This document shows, piece after piece, positions 17,783 through 27,062 of a stretch of DNA of 64,000 nt. Source of the DNA: CAVPTL01 sp963727235 (GTDB taxonomy: Bacteria; Actinomycetota; Thermoleophilia; Gaiellales; JAICJC01); contig CAVSFZ010000026.1 in NCBI GenBank assembly GCA_963727235.1, positions 186,001-250,000 on the forward strand, written 5' to 3'. Numbering within the stretch: the first letter of the stretch is position 1; each line of letters begins with the position of its first letter. The notes beneath the pieces are model-generated. The model worked only from the letters and a program-made list of their open reading frames with translations, had not been told where the DNA came from and did no database searches. The position numbers were made by a program, and so were the translations under genes.

Positions 17783-18782
17783 CGTTGACGAGCCAGCAGG
17801 CGGCCACGTGGCCGGGGTCGTCTTCGATCGGGATCAGCTGGGCCGGATCTTCGGTGTGACAGCGGTCGAAGGCGAGTGGGCAGCGCGGGTGGAAGCGACA
17901 GCCCGACGGCACGTTTGAGGCGTCGGGAAGCTCGCCCTCCAGCACCGTGCGGCGCTCGCCTCCCGTCCTCGGCACAGGGTTCGGCACCACCGACAAGAGC
18001 GCCTTGGTGTAGGGGTGCTGCGGATTCGAGAGCACCTGCTCGGTGGTTCCCTGCTCGATCACCCGGCCCAGGTACATGACCGCCACCCGGTCGCACAGCG
18101 CCCACGCCAGGCCGACATCGTGGGTGATGAAGATCAGCCCCAGGTCGCGGTCACGCTTGAGCTCCATCAGCAGCTGGATCACCTGCGCCCGGATCGACAC
18201 GTCCAGGGCCGAGACGGGCTCGTCGCACACCAGCCCCTCCGGCTCCAACACCAGCGCTGCGGCGATCACGACCCGCTGCCGCTGCCCTCCGGAAAGCTCA
18301 TGCGGATATCGATCCCAGAACCGCTCAACCGGCTGCAACCCGGCGCCCTCGAGGGCCTCCACCGCCCGCGCGATGCGCTCGGTACCGCGCTTGCCGACCT
18401 TGTGGATGTTGAGGCCCTCCTGCACCAGAGTGGCCACGTTCATGCGCGGGTTGAGCGATTGGTAGGGATCCTGGAAGACCATCTGGATCCGCCGTCTCAG
18501 GCTACGCAGACCGCCTTTGGTGAGCGGCGCGCCCTCAAACTCGATCGTCCCCTCAGTGGGCGGCTGAAGTCCCATCAGCGCCCGCCCCAGGGTGGACTTG
18601 CCACAGCCCGACTCGCCCACGATCCCCAGCACCTCGCCCCGGTTCCAGGTGAGATCGACTCCGTCCAAAGCCTTGACCACCGCATCGGTGCCGCGGATCG
18701 GGAAATGCACCTTGAGGCCGGTGACCTGAAACATCGGATCGGCCGCGGCAGTCGCGGCGGCGGGCTCGGGCGCGGCGCTCAT
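17775..18782 (-). CDS. Dipeptide/oligopeptide ABC transporter ATP-binding protein (OppF/DppF type)
   Basis: 335 residues. Walker A GESGCGKST (57-65), signature LSGGQRQR, Walker B LVCDEP and the H-loop (ITHDVG) are intact, and the C-terminal oligopeptide-transporter domain carries the conserved Cys-rich segment (CRFHPRCPLAFDRC). It hydrolyses ATP to drive peptide import together with OppD. The ATG at 18782 overlaps the oppD stop by 4 nt. The C-terminal Asn-Gly-Glu-stop lies in palindromic repeat copy 3. It is the last gene of the five-gene transporter operon; it may also energise the ATPase-less permeases of the fructosamine arm. Confidence 0.93.
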   Translation of the reverse strand: MSAAPEPAAATAAADPMFQVTGLKVHFPIRGTDAVVKALDGVDLTWNRGEVLGIVGESGCGKSTLGRALMGLQPPTEGTIEFEGAPLTKGGLRSLRRRIQMVFQDPYQSLNPRMNVATLVQEGLNIHKVGKRGTERIARAVEALEGAGLQPVERFWDRYPHELSGGQRQRVVIAAALVLEPEGLVCDEPVSALDVSIRAQVIQLLMELKRDRDLGLIFITHDVGLAWALCDRVAVMYLGRVIEQGTTEQVLSNPQHPYTKALLSVVPNPVPRTGGERRTVLEGELPDASNVPSGCRFHPRCPLAFDRCHTEDPAQLIPIEDDPGHVAACWLVNGE

Positions 18783-19822
18783 TGCGGCGCTCCCCCCTGC
18801 CACGGCGCGAACAGGCAGCGCGCGCGGCGGCCCTCGGCCACGTCGCGCATCTCCACGTGCGCAGTCTCGCTGCACACATCCTTGGCCACGTGGCAGCGCG
18901 GCGCGAACCGGCAGCCGTCAGGCAGCGCGGCCGGATCGGGTGGCACCCCGGGGATCGCGGGAGCCAGCTCCCGCGGGCCGCCGATCACCGGGAAGGCGCC
19001 CAGCAGGCGGCGGGTGTACGGATGCTGCGGCTCGCGGTAGACCTCGCCGATGGGGCCGGTCTCGGCGATCTGGCCGCCGTACATGATCGCAACCCGGTCG
19101 CAGGTCTCGGCCAGCACCGACAGGTCGTGGGTGATCAGGATCATGGAGAGGCCGAAGTCCCGCCGCAGCGACTCCAGCAGCTCGAGGATCTGGGCCTGCA
19201 TCATCACGTCCAGCGCTGTGGTCGGCTCGTCGCCGATGATCAGCTCCGGGTTGCAGGCAAGTGCGAGGGCGATCATCACCCGCTGGCGCATGCCGCCCGA
19301 GAACTCGTGGGGGTATTGCCGCACCCGGTTGGCGCTGATGCCGACGTAGCCGAACAGCTCGCGGATGCGGGAATCCACCGACGACTGGGCAATTCCCGGC
19401 TCGTGCAGCTTGATCGCCGTGCCGATCTGGTCGCTCACCCGCTGCACCGGATCGAGCGAGTTCATCGCTCCCTGGAACACGATCGAGACGGTGTTCCAGC
19501 GAAGGTCGCGCAGGCCCCGCTCGGTGCGCCGATGGACGTGCATGACACCGCGCGTGGAGTTGATGTCGATGGTGCCCGAGGCGCGGTAGAGGTTGGTCGG
19601 CAGCAGTCCCAGGATCGAAAGCGCCGTGGTGGTCTTGCCGCAGCCCGACTCACCCGCCAGCCCCAGGGCCTCGCCGCGGCGAAGCTGGAAGCTGACGTCG
19701 TCGATCAGGCGTATCTCCTTGCCCTGCTTGTCCTTGTAGGCGACCGCCAGATCCTTGACGTCCAGCAGCACCTCCGACGGGTTCTGCTCGACCGCCGGGA
19801 CGGCCGGCTCGACGGCGGCCAC
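18779..19822 (-). CDS. Dipeptide/oligopeptide ABC transporter ATP-binding protein (OppD/DppD type)
   Basis: 347 residues. Walker A GESGCGKTT (58-66), signature FSGGMRQR, Walker B LIIGDEPTTALD and the C-terminal oligopeptide-transporter motif (CRFAPRCHVAKDVC) are present. It pairs with OppF. The start is a GTG at 19822 that overlaps the upstream permease stop (TAGTG) with GAGAG upstream; longer frames would run inside the permease. Confidence 0.93.
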   Translation of the reverse strand: MAAVEPAVPAVEQNPSEVLLDVKDLAVAYKDKQGKEIRLIDDVSFQLRRGEALGLAGESGCGKTTTALSILGLLPTNLYRASGTIDINSTRGVMHVHRRTERGLRDLRWNTVSIVFQGAMNSLDPVQRVSDQIGTAIKLHEPGIAQSSVDSRIRELFGYVGISANRVRQYPHEFSGGMRQRVMIALALACNPELIIGDEPTTALDVMMQAQILELLESLRRDFGLSMILITHDLSVLAETCDRVAIMYGGQIAETGPIGEVYREPQHPYTRRLLGAFPVIGGPRELAPAIPGVPPDPAALPDGCRFAPRCHVAKDVCSETAHVEMRDVAEGRRARCLFAPWQGGAPQ

Positions 19823-20778
19823 TAGCGGCGCTCTCGCAGCCGCGGATTGACGATCTCCTCGATGGCGTAGCCAACCAGGGTGAAGCCCATCACCAGCAGG
19901 CAGATGCACAGACCCGGCGGGATGAAGTACCACCAGTCACCCGAGGACACCGCCCCGGAGTTGTTGGCGCTGTCGAGCAGCGTGCCCCATGACGGATGGG
20001 TGAGATCACCCAGGCCCAGGAACGCGAGCGTCGATTCGGACAGGATTGCGAGCGCCACGATCAAGACGGTGTTGGCGAAGATCAGGGGCAGCACGTTGGG
20101 CAGGATCTGCTTGCGCACGATCCACCACTCCGACGCTCCCAGCGCCTTGGAGCGCTCGACGAACTGCCGTTCCTTGACCGACAGCACCTGGCTTCTGATG
20201 ATGCGCGAGGTGCCCGCCCAACCGGTCACGCCGATCACCAGGATCACGATCGAGATCTTGCCGAACGGCAGGCTGTCGGCGCGCCCCTGCAGGAGCGACA
20301 CCATCACGATCGCCAGCGGCAGGAACGGAATCACCAAGAACCAGTCGTCCAGCGCCGTCAGGCTGTGGTCGACCGCCCCGCCGAAGTACCCGGAGGCGAT
20401 GCCGCAGGCGCCGCCGATCAGCACCGAGACGATGGCCGCGGCCACGCCCACGATCAGAGACACGCGGGTGCCCAGGATCAACAGCGAGAGAACGTCACGG
20501 CCGTTCTCCTCGGTACCCAGCCAGTGGGCCGAGCTGGGCGCCTGCAGGATCGCGTTGGAGTACGAGGACGATGCGCTGGGATCCTGCGGTGCGATCCAGG
20601 GGCCAATGATTGCGATCACCACGAACGTGCCCAAAAGGATCAGCCCGATCAGGCCGCTCTTGTGCTCACACAGCAGCCAGAACCACCTCTTGGTACCGGT
20701 CCAGAACCGCTTGGGCAGGCTCGGGTTGCCACTGACGTGGGCGCGCTGGACGACCGCATCGGCAGTCTCTACGGCCAT
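19822..20778 (-). CDS. Dipeptide ABC transporter permease, DppC type
   Basis: 318 residues. A cytoplasmic N-terminus and six membrane segments with the DppC-type N-terminal segment (SGLIGLILLGTFVVIAIIGP) and EAA loop (ERSKALGASEWWIVRKQILP). The ATG at 20778 has AGGA 7 nt upstream and overlaps the DppB stop (TGATG). Confidence 0.93.
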   Translation of the reverse strand: MAVETADAVVQRAHVSGNPSLPKRFWTGTKRWFWLLCEHKSGLIGLILLGTFVVIAIIGPWIAPQDPSASSSYSNAILQAPSSAHWLGTEENGRDVLSLLILGTRVSLIVGVAAAIVSVLIGGACGIASGYFGGAVDHSLTALDDWFLVIPFLPLAIVMVSLLQGRADSLPFGKISIVILVIGVTGWAGTSRIIRSQVLSVKERQFVERSKALGASEWWIVRKQILPNVLPLIFANTVLIVALAILSESTLAFLGLGDLTHPSWGTLLDSANNSGAVSSGDWWYFIPPGLCICLLVMGFTLVGYAIEEIVNPRLRERR

Positions 20779-21737
20779 CAGCTGTTCCTCACTCTCGGAT
20801 CGAGGTAGGTGTAGGCCAGGTCGGCCACCAGGTTGGCCAGGATGACCGCGAACGACGCCACCAGGAACACCGCCTGCATCACGGGGTAGTCGTTGTTCTG
20901 AATCGCCTTGTAGGTCAGATCGCCCATGCCCGGCCACGAGAACAGCGCCTCGATCACGGTCGCGCCCGAGATCACGAAGCCGAAGCTGATCGCCGACAGC
21001 GCCACCACCGGCAGGATCGCGTTTCGGGTCGCCCGGCGGAGCACCCGGTGGCGGGGCAGGCCGATCGCCCGCGCCGTGGTGACGAAGTCCTCACCGAGCG
21101 TGTCTGCCAGCGACGAGCGCATGATCACCACGTACTGGCCGATGATCCCGATCGTCAGGGCGATGATCGGCAGGGCCGCGTGCTGGGCCACGTTCCAGGT
21201 GTACCCGAGCGTCGAGAAGGTGCCTCCCGGCTCCGATTTCTGCCCGGTCGGGAACAGCCCCACCACCACGGCGAAGAACCAGATCAGGATCATGCCCGCC
21301 CAGAAGTCGGGCATGGCGTAGAAGAACAGCGACGTCTGCACCACTCCGGTGTCGGTCGGAGAGCCCCGGGCGGCGGCCGACAGGATTCCCAGCCACGACC
21401 CGATGATGGTGGCCAGGATGGTGGAGATCCCGACCAGGATAAGCGTGTTGGGAAGGGCCGCCCAGATCATTGTCGAGACCTGCTGATTGGTCTGGAAGCT
21501 GGTGCCGAAATCGCCGTGCAGGGTCTGGTCGACGTACACCCGGAACTGCCCGATGTAGCCCTTGTCGAGCCCGCGCTCCTCGATCAACCGCTCCCGTCCC
21601 GCCTCACTCAGCCGCTGGTTTCCGCGGATCAGGTCGTCTTTGGGGTTGCTGGCAACCCGAAACAGGAAGAAGTTGAAGATCAGGACGAAGATCAGGGTGC
21701 CCACCGCAAACCCGATCTTCTTCATCGCAAAGCTCAT
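20778..21737 (-). CDS. Dipeptide ABC transporter permease, DppB type
   Basis: 319 residues with an N-terminal membrane anchor, the long DppB-type outside loop (residues 30-90, ERLIEERGLDKGYIGQF) and the EAA loop (TTARAIGLPRHRVLRRATRN). It forms a heterodimeric channel with DppC. The start overlaps the binding-protein stop by 4 nt (ATGA), indicating translational coupling. Confidence 0.93.
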   Translation of the reverse strand: MSFAMKKIGFAVGTLIFVLIFNFFLFRVASNPKDDLIRGNQRLSEAGRERLIEERGLDKGYIGQFRVYVDQTLHGDFGTSFQTNQQVSTMIWAALPNTLILVGISTILATIIGSWLGILSAAARGSPTDTGVVQTSLFFYAMPDFWAGMILIWFFAVVVGLFPTGQKSEPGGTFSTLGYTWNVAQHAALPIIALTIGIIGQYVVIMRSSLADTLGEDFVTTARAIGLPRHRVLRRATRNAILPVVALSAISFGFVISGATVIEALFSWPGMGDLTYKAIQNNDYPVMQAVFLVASFAVILANLVADLAYTYLDPRVRNS

Positions 21738-23674
21738 CCGGTTGCCGCCTTTGGATCGCCTGCCGAAGGTGGAAGCTCAAAGGGCTGATGCTCCTCGCGC
21801 CGCCGCCGGTAGTAGCCGATGCCGGCTACCAGCGCCGTCGCTCCCACCAAAAACGCTATCACCCAGGTGGTGCCGGCATAGCTCGAACTGGCTTTCTTTC
21901 CCGGTTCCAGCATCTGCAGCTGCACCCAGCTGAATCCGAACGGCTGGCCGCCGTTGCTGGGCGAGGGCTGCCAGTTCGTCCAGGTGTCGGTACGCGTCGC
22001 CACCATGTACGGCCCGAAGTCGACGATCACGTACGGAGACTGGGCCAGCTCGATCTTCTCAGCCTCGTGCAGCAGGGCGACCCGCTGCTTGAAGTCCCTG
22101 GTCGTGAGCGCCTGCTTTGTCAGCTCGGTGTACTTGTGGTTGCACCACATCGAGTCGGATGAGGGGTTTCCGCAGGCCAGGATCTCGAAGTCATAGTCCG
22201 GGGTCGGGATGTCCCCGAACCAGCCCCACATGAACGCGTCGAAGCTGGGCTCGTACTTGCCCGAGTCGGCCGGGTTCTTGGAGGTCGTCTCGTGGTAGAT
22301 CTTGGCGTTGAGCGCGTCCTCGGTCATGAGTTGGATGTCGACCTTGATGCCCACCGCCTTGGCGGCGGCCTGCACCCGCAGGCCGACCTGCTGCTGCTGG
22401 GAGTCGCTCGATCGCAGGGCGAGCGTGAACTCGGCCTTCTGCCCGTTCTTGGTGCAGATGCCGTCCGACCCCACGGGCGGACATTTCCAGCCGCCTTGCT
22501 CGAGCACCTGATGGGCTTTCTCAGGGTCGTAGGTGTAGTAGAGGTTGGGATCGTTCTTGTACGTCGTGAAGTACCCGCGGGGCGCGTAGAACGGCGAGAT
22601 GATGCCGGTGCCCGGCTGGTAGATGCCGTTGTAGACGGTGTGCACGATCTGATTTCGGTCGATGGCGTAGCTGATGGCGCGCCGGATGGCGACGTCCTGC
22701 ACCACCGGCACGTTCACGTTGGGAGCCGGCCCCGTGCAGCTGGGTGATCCCGTGGGCGGGCACATGTTGAATGCGATCTCGTCGAAGCCCGGCGCCGGCG
22801 TCGACCAGAACTTGACGTTCTTCTCCTTGCGGAACTGCACCGACCAGTTGGTGTTGGCGCTGTTGATCGCGTCCAGCGAGCCCAGCTGCAGATCGCGCTT
22901 GGCGGCATCCTCGTCGCCGTACTTGATCAGCAGGATCCGCTTGATGTGGCCGGGCAGGGCGTCCTTGCGATAGAAGTACTTGTTGGGTACCAGGATGCTG
23001 GTGCCGTTGGGGTTGATCGACTGCACGGTGAACGGCCCCGAGCCGACCATCGGGCAGCAGGGGTTGAAGTGGGTCAGCTTGGCCGAGCTGGCTCCGTGGG
23101 GCGCCCAGATGTGCTTGGGCACGATCGGGACGAACGCCGACAGGATACGGGCGTCGTAGCGCTTCATCTTGATCTGCACCACCGTGGGGCTGAGCGCCTT
23201 GATGCTCTTCATGTTCTCGGTGGTGGTCGAGTTCACGTTGGAGTCGGCCGCATGCTCGTACGACCACACCACGTCTGCGGAGGTGAACGGCTTGCCGTCC
23301 GACCACTTCATGTGCGGATGCATCCAGTAGGTGATCGTGAGCCCGTCCTTGGACATCTTGTACTTGTAGGCGGGCGAGTTCTTGAGGTCGGGCGCGCCGG
23401 TGGGCACGTTGTAGTTCAAGAGCAGGTCGTACACCTCGGTGAAGATGAAGTACGGGGTGGCGTTGTAGGAAGCGAAGATGTTCGCCTGGAAGTCGATGTC
23501 GTCCACGTACCCCACGCGGAAGTCGGTGGACAGGTCACTGGAGTTCGACTGGCCGGTCGACGCCGACGTGTCTGACGATGCCGCCGACGCCGCATTGGCG
23601 CCCACGAAGCCCACCATCACTGCCAGTACCACCGCCGCGATCCAGCGCGGGCGCACACGTCTGCCGGTCCCCAA
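21734..23674 (-). CDS. Peptide-type ABC substrate-binding protein with C-terminal membrane anchor
   Basis: 646 residues of solute-binding family 5 (DppA/OppA-like). It has a Sec signal peptide without a lipobox Cys (ending near ANAASAA, about residue 33). Instead of a lipid anchor it has a C-terminal membrane helix (WVIAFLVGATALVAGIGYY, about residues 602-620) followed by a basic cytoplasmic tail (RRRREEHQ). The ligand-binding part contains KYKMSKDGLTITYWMHPHMK and AIRRAISYAIDRNQIVHTVY. The TTG at 23674 is supported by a perfect AGGAGG 5 nt upstream. It is the first gene of the transporter operon. Confidence 0.9.
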   Translation of the reverse strand: MGTGRRVRPRWIAAVVLAVMVGFVGANAASAASSDTSASTGQSNSSDLSTDFRVGYVDDIDFQANIFASYNATPYFIFTEVYDLLLNYNVPTGAPDLKNSPAYKYKMSKDGLTITYWMHPHMKWSDGKPFTSADVVWSYEHAADSNVNSTTTENMKSIKALSPTVVQIKMKRYDARILSAFVPIVPKHIWAPHGASSAKLTHFNPCCPMVGSGPFTVQSINPNGTSILVPNKYFYRKDALPGHIKRILLIKYGDEDAAKRDLQLGSLDAINSANTNWSVQFRKEKNVKFWSTPAPGFDEIAFNMCPPTGSPSCTGPAPNVNVPVVQDVAIRRAISYAIDRNQIVHTVYNGIYQPGTGIISPFYAPRGYFTTYKNDPNLYYTYDPEKAHQVLEQGGWKCPPVGSDGICTKNGQKAEFTLALRSSDSQQQQVGLRVQAAAKAVGIKVDIQLMTEDALNAKIYHETTSKNPADSGKYEPSFDAFMWGWFGDIPTPDYDFEILACGNPSSDSMWCNHKYTELTKQALTTRDFKQRVALLHEAEKIELAQSPYVIVDFGPYMVATRTDTWTNWQPSPSNGGQPFGFSWVQLQMLEPGKKASSSYAGTTWVIAFLVGATALVAGIGYYRRRREEHQPFELPPSAGDPKAATG

Positions 23675-23714
23675 AACCGCCTCCTGACTCGCCGATCAAA
23701 GATCGGACGATTCG

Positions 23715-23759
23715 ATTCGACCACATGTGGGCGCTCTCCGTCAAGGGTTGAGCCCACAT
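23715..23759 (-). promoter_or_regulatory. Promoter and inverted repeat before the peptide transporter operon
   Basis: On the minus strand TTGACG (23744-23739), an 18-nt spacer and TCGAAT (23720-23715). ATGTGGGC (23725-23732) and GCCCACAT (23752-23759) form an 8-bp perfect inverted repeat that flanks the -35 box, a likely regulator site. No matching repeat is seen elsewhere in the window. Confidence 0.5.
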
Positions 23760-23811
23760 TCAGTTTTGCCACTACGAGGCGGAAGCTACCCCGCAAAAAT
23801 GTGGAAAACCT

Positions 23812-24951
23812 TCAGCCGCAGAAGCTTCGGGCAAGCCGCTCGAAGGCCGTCACGCAGGTGTCGACCGAGCCCAGGTCGACCCACTCGTCGGCGGTGTGCA
23901 AGCCCGCCCCGACGGGACCGTAGACGACACACGGGATGCCGGCCTCGACCAGGACTCCCGAGTCCATCCAGCCATAGTCGGAACGCACGACCGGTGGTGA
24001 TCCGGTGGTGGTGTGGGCGGCGGCGATCATCGCCTGCACCACCGGCTCCGCAGGATCGAGCATCACCGGCTCACGTGCGATGGCGGTCTGCGAGCGACCG
24101 CGGAAGCGGGTATCGGCGGCCTCGGCCCGGGCCAGCAGCCGGCCGATTTCGGCGTCGGCGTCGGCCACCGACTCGCCGGGCATCAGACATCGCTCCACCT
24201 GGATCACGCATTCGGCCGGATAGGTGGGATAGCTATGACCGCCGTGGACGGTCGAGGCGTGAATGTTGGGGCGCCCGTCGTCGGGGAACGGCAGGCTCGC
24301 GGTGCGGCCTTCCAGCTCGCGGTCGAGCTCAACGATGCCGGTCAGAAACGATCCGGCCAGGGCGATCCCGTCGACCCCCAGATGCGGCTCTCCGCCGGCC
24401 GACTCGACGCCCTCGGACACGATTTCGTACCACACGAACCCGCCGTGGGCCACGATCACCTCGAGATCGCTCTGCTCCGGCAGCACCGCCCCGTCGGCGC
24501 GATAGCGCTCCACCAGGGCCTCGGCCCCCAGGCTGGCCCACTCCTCGTCGATCACACACGCCACCAGCACGTCGCCGGCGAGGCGATCGCCGGCCGCCAC
24601 CCGTTCGGCGGCCACCACGGCGGCTGCGATGCCGGCCTTCATGTCGTTGCTGCCGCGCCCGTGCAGCCGGCCGTCGCGGACGTCCGGCACGAACGCCCCG
24701 GGGTCGGCGCCGACGACGTCGGTATGCCCGCAGAACATCAGCGTCTGTCCTCCCCCGCTTCCGCGCAGTCGGCCGACCACGTTGGGCCGTCCCGGAGCGG
24801 CATCCCACACCTCGACCTCGAGTCCCGACCGCTCCAGCCGCTCGGCCAGGATGCGCGCGACCTCGGCCTCACCCGCGCCCCCGGGTACGAGTGTGGGGTT
24901 GGTGGAATCGGCAGCCACCAGCTGTGCCAGCAGTTCGGTGACGTCGCTCAT
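23812..24951 (-). CDS. M20-family metallopeptidase/deacylase (ArgE/DapE-like)
   Basis: 379 residues, dinuclear zinc amidohydrolase. Visible ligands and catalytic residues are His76 and Asp78 (GHTDVV), Asp103 (GRGSNDMKAG), the Glu136-Glu137 pair (DEEW) and a late His in GLHTADEW. The central dimerisation domain contains NIHASTVHGGHSYPTYPAE. The family cleaves peptides, N-acyl amino acids or carbamoyl compounds. It overlaps lacI by 4 nt and stands upstream of the peptide transporter, so it probably processes an imported peptide or N-acyl conjugate. Exact substrate unknown. Confidence 0.88.
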   Translation of the reverse strand: MSDVTELLAQLVAADSTNPTLVPGGAGEAEVARILAERLERSGLEVEVWDAAPGRPNVVGRLRGSGGGQTLMFCGHTDVVGADPGAFVPDVRDGRLHGRGSNDMKAGIAAAVVAAERVAAGDRLAGDVLVACVIDEEWASLGAEALVERYRADGAVLPEQSDLEVIVAHGGFVWYEIVSEGVESAGGEPHLGVDGIALAGSFLTGIVELDRELEGRTASLPFPDDGRPNIHASTVHGGHSYPTYPAECVIQVERCLMPGESVADADAEIGRLLARAEAADTRFRGRSQTAIAREPVMLDPAEPVVQAMIAAAHTTTGSPPVVRSDYGWMDSGVLVEAGIPCVVYGPVGAGLHTADEWVDLGSVDTCVTAFERLARSFCG

Positions 24952-25946
24952 GCATGCGCTCCGCAGGAGCCGCGCACGATCAGCCGGGTCGGCAGCCGTA
25001 CCTGCTGCGGCGGTGAGTCGTCGCCGCCGATGCGGGCCAGCAGCCGCTCCGCGGCCACCCGGCCCAGCTCTGAGACCGGCTGGGAGACGACTGTCAGCGG
25101 CGGCTTCACCAGCGTCGTCCAGTCGAGGTCGTCGAAGCCCACCAGCGCGAGCTCCTGCGGGATCGAGAGCTCGAGCTCAGTCGCCGCCTGAAGCACGCCG
25201 TGGGTCATGAAGTTGTTGGCGGTGAACACCGCGGTGGGCCGATCCGGGCGATCCAGCAGCCGCATGGCGGCCGCACGGGCATCGGCCTGGGTCGATCCAC
25301 CGATTGCGACCAGATCGTCCGACACCTCCCCGCCCCCACGGCGCAGTGCCCGCCGGTATCCGGCGATGCGCTCGGCCGACGACGAGATCTCAGCCGTGTC
25401 CGACACGATCCCGATGCGCCGGTGCCCCAGTCCCAGCAGGTGCGCCACCGCCCGCTCCGCGCCGGCAGAGTTCTCGACCATCACCGCATCGGCCGCCACC
25501 CCCCGCACCGCCCGGTCGAGCTGCACCACCGGCAGCCCCAACGAGACGATCTGATCGAGCTCGGCACCGGGTGCGGGCACCACCACCAGGCCGTCCACGC
25601 GGCGGGAGCGCAGCGCTTCCAGCACCCGCCCCTCGCGTTCGTGATCCTCGTCGGCGTTGGCCAGGAGCACGGTGTAGCCGTGGCCGTCGAAGACGTCGGT
25701 GAGGCCGCGGGCGGCGGTCGCAAAGAACGGGTTGTCGATGTCGCCGACCACCACGCCCACGGTCATGGTCGCGTTGGAGACCAGCGCACGGGCCACCGCA
25801 TTCGGGGTGTATCCGAGCCGCCGAGCGCTCTCCAGCACCCGCTCGCGGGCCGCCCCGGAGGCGTACCCATAGCCTCCCAGCGCTCGTGCTGCGGTGGCCT
25901 GGGACACACCGGCGGCCTGGGCCACATCGCGTACCGTGACGGTCAT
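24948..25946 (-). CDS. LacI-family transcriptional regulator
   Basis: 332 residues. The N-terminal LacI helix-turn-helix (VTVRDVAQAAGVSQATAARAL, hinge helix ANAVARALVSNATMTVGVVV) precedes a periplasmic-binding-protein-like effector domain (GDIDNPFFATAARGLTDVF, VGFDDLDWTTLVKPPLT). The ATG at 25946 places the HTH at residue 3. It sits between two divergent arms with an operator in the 60-bp gap and most likely controls both. Confidence 0.92.
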   Translation of the reverse strand: MTVTVRDVAQAAGVSQATAARALGGYGYASGAARERVLESARRLGYTPNAVARALVSNATMTVGVVVGDIDNPFFATAARGLTDVFDGHGYTVLLANADEDHEREGRVLEALRSRRVDGLVVVPAPGAELDQIVSLGLPVVQLDRAVRGVAADAVMVENSAGAERAVAHLLGLGHRRIGIVSDTAEISSSAERIAGYRRALRRGGGEVSDDLVAIGGSTQADARAAAMRLLDRPDRPTAVFTANNFMTHGVLQAATELELSIPQELALVGFDDLDWTTLVKPPLTVVSQPVSELGRVAAERLLARIGGDDSPPQQVRLPTRLIVRGSCGAHA

Positions 25947-25955
25947 GGATCGACA

Positions 25956-25969
25956 TGATAGCGTTATCA
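25956..25969. promoter_or_regulatory. LacI-type operator
   Basis: TGATAGCGTTATCA, a 14-bp near-perfect palindrome with the central CG typical of LacI-family sites (one mismatch). It lies 10 bp upstream of the lacI start and 37 bp upstream of the FrlB-like gene. On the minus strand the right half overlaps TATCAT, a plausible -10 of lacI. Confidence 0.7.
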
Positions 25970-26006
25970 CGTTGTCGCCCTCGAATCCACCCGCGAAAGG
26001 GTTTCT

Positions 26007-27062
26007 GTGACCGATCTGGAGCAACTCGTCGCCACCGCCCACAGCTCGGAGCTGTTCTCGGCCCCGCACCTGGAAGCCGACAGCGGTCGTTTTCTGAGCG
26101 AGCACGCCGAGGTCGTGAAAGAGCTGGCGGAACGCGCCCGGCAGTCGGCGCGCCAGGTGTACTTCGTGGGCTCGGGCGGATCGTGGGCGTCGATGTACTC
26201 GGGGAAGTACCTGTTCGACCGGGTCACGTCGACTCCGGCCGACGTGGCGCTCTCGTACGAGTTGATCTGGCGGGCGCCGCAGCGGCTCGATTCAGAGTCG
26301 ATCGTGTTCTTGGCCTCCTACTCGGGCCGCACAGAGGACACCCTGGCCGCACTGCGGTTCGCCCGCAGCCGGGGGGCGCACACGGTCGCGCTGGTACGCG
26401 AAGCCGACTCTCCGATCGGCTCCGAAGCCGATACCACCATCGCCTACACCTCTCCCGGTCTGTACAGCCTGCCGCTGCTTGCCGTCACGTTGTTTGCGTG
26501 TGAATGGGGCAAGGCCGAGGGCAGCCCGTTGGCGGACGAGCTGCTGCGGGCCGTGCCGGCCCTGCCAGGCCAGATCGGCGAGGCCTTCCTGAGCCAGCGC
26601 GAGCGCGGACGTGAGCTGGCCGCAGAGCTGGCCGACTCGACCCTGCTGTATGCCATCGGAGCAGGGCCGCTGCTGGGGCTGGCGTACAAGTTCGGGCTGA
26701 CGGTGTTCATGGAGAACATGCGGATACACGGCTCGGTGATCGAATCGGCCGAGTTCCGCCACGGCCCGGCCGAGATGCTGGATCGCCGGAACGCCGATCT
26801 GGCGGTGCTGCTGGGCACCGACGAGTCGCGGGCAATGACGCTTCGCACGCTCGAGTTCGCCCGCGCAAACGGCGCCCGGGCGATCACCTTCGATGCCGCC
26901 GACTACCCCGGCGTCCATCCGCTGCTGACGCCGTTCGTGCTCAAGATCGCGTTGCAGTGGTTCATCGTCTACTCGACCTTCATGCGCGGCATCGACGACC
27001 TCGACGAGCGTGCGTACATGGGCCGGCAGGTGCTGGCCGAGGGCGGGGCGACATGGCCGTGA
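26007..27062 (+). CDS. frlB: SIS-domain deglycase/isomerase, FrlB-like
   Basis: 351 residues with two SIS (sugar isomerase) domains. FVGSGGSWASMYSGKY and SYSGRTEDTLAAL bind the phosphosugar; EFRHGPAEML (249-258) holds the catalytic Glu region found in GlmS- and FrlB-type enzymes. FrlB splits fructoselysine 6-phosphate into glucose 6-phosphate and lysine. The call rests on the next gene being a close match to FrlD. GTG start at 26007 with GAAAGG 6 nt upstream. The deglycated amine is not known. Confidence 0.8.
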   Translation: MTDLEQLVATAHSSELFSAPHLEADSGRFLSEHAEVVKELAERARQSARQVYFVGSGGSWASMYSGKYLFDRVTSTPADVALSYELIWRAPQRLDSESIVFLASYSGRTEDTLAALRFARSRGAHTVALVREADSPIGSEADTTIAYTSPGLYSLPLLAVTLFACEWGKAEGSPLADELLRAVPALPGQIGEAFLSQRERGRELAAELADSTLLYAIGAGPLLGLAYKFGLTVFMENMRIHGSVIESAEFRHGPAEMLDRRNADLAVLLGTDESRAMTLRTLEFARANGARAITFDAADYPGVHPLLTPFVLKIALQWFIVYSTFMRGIDDLDERAYMGRQVLAEGGATWP

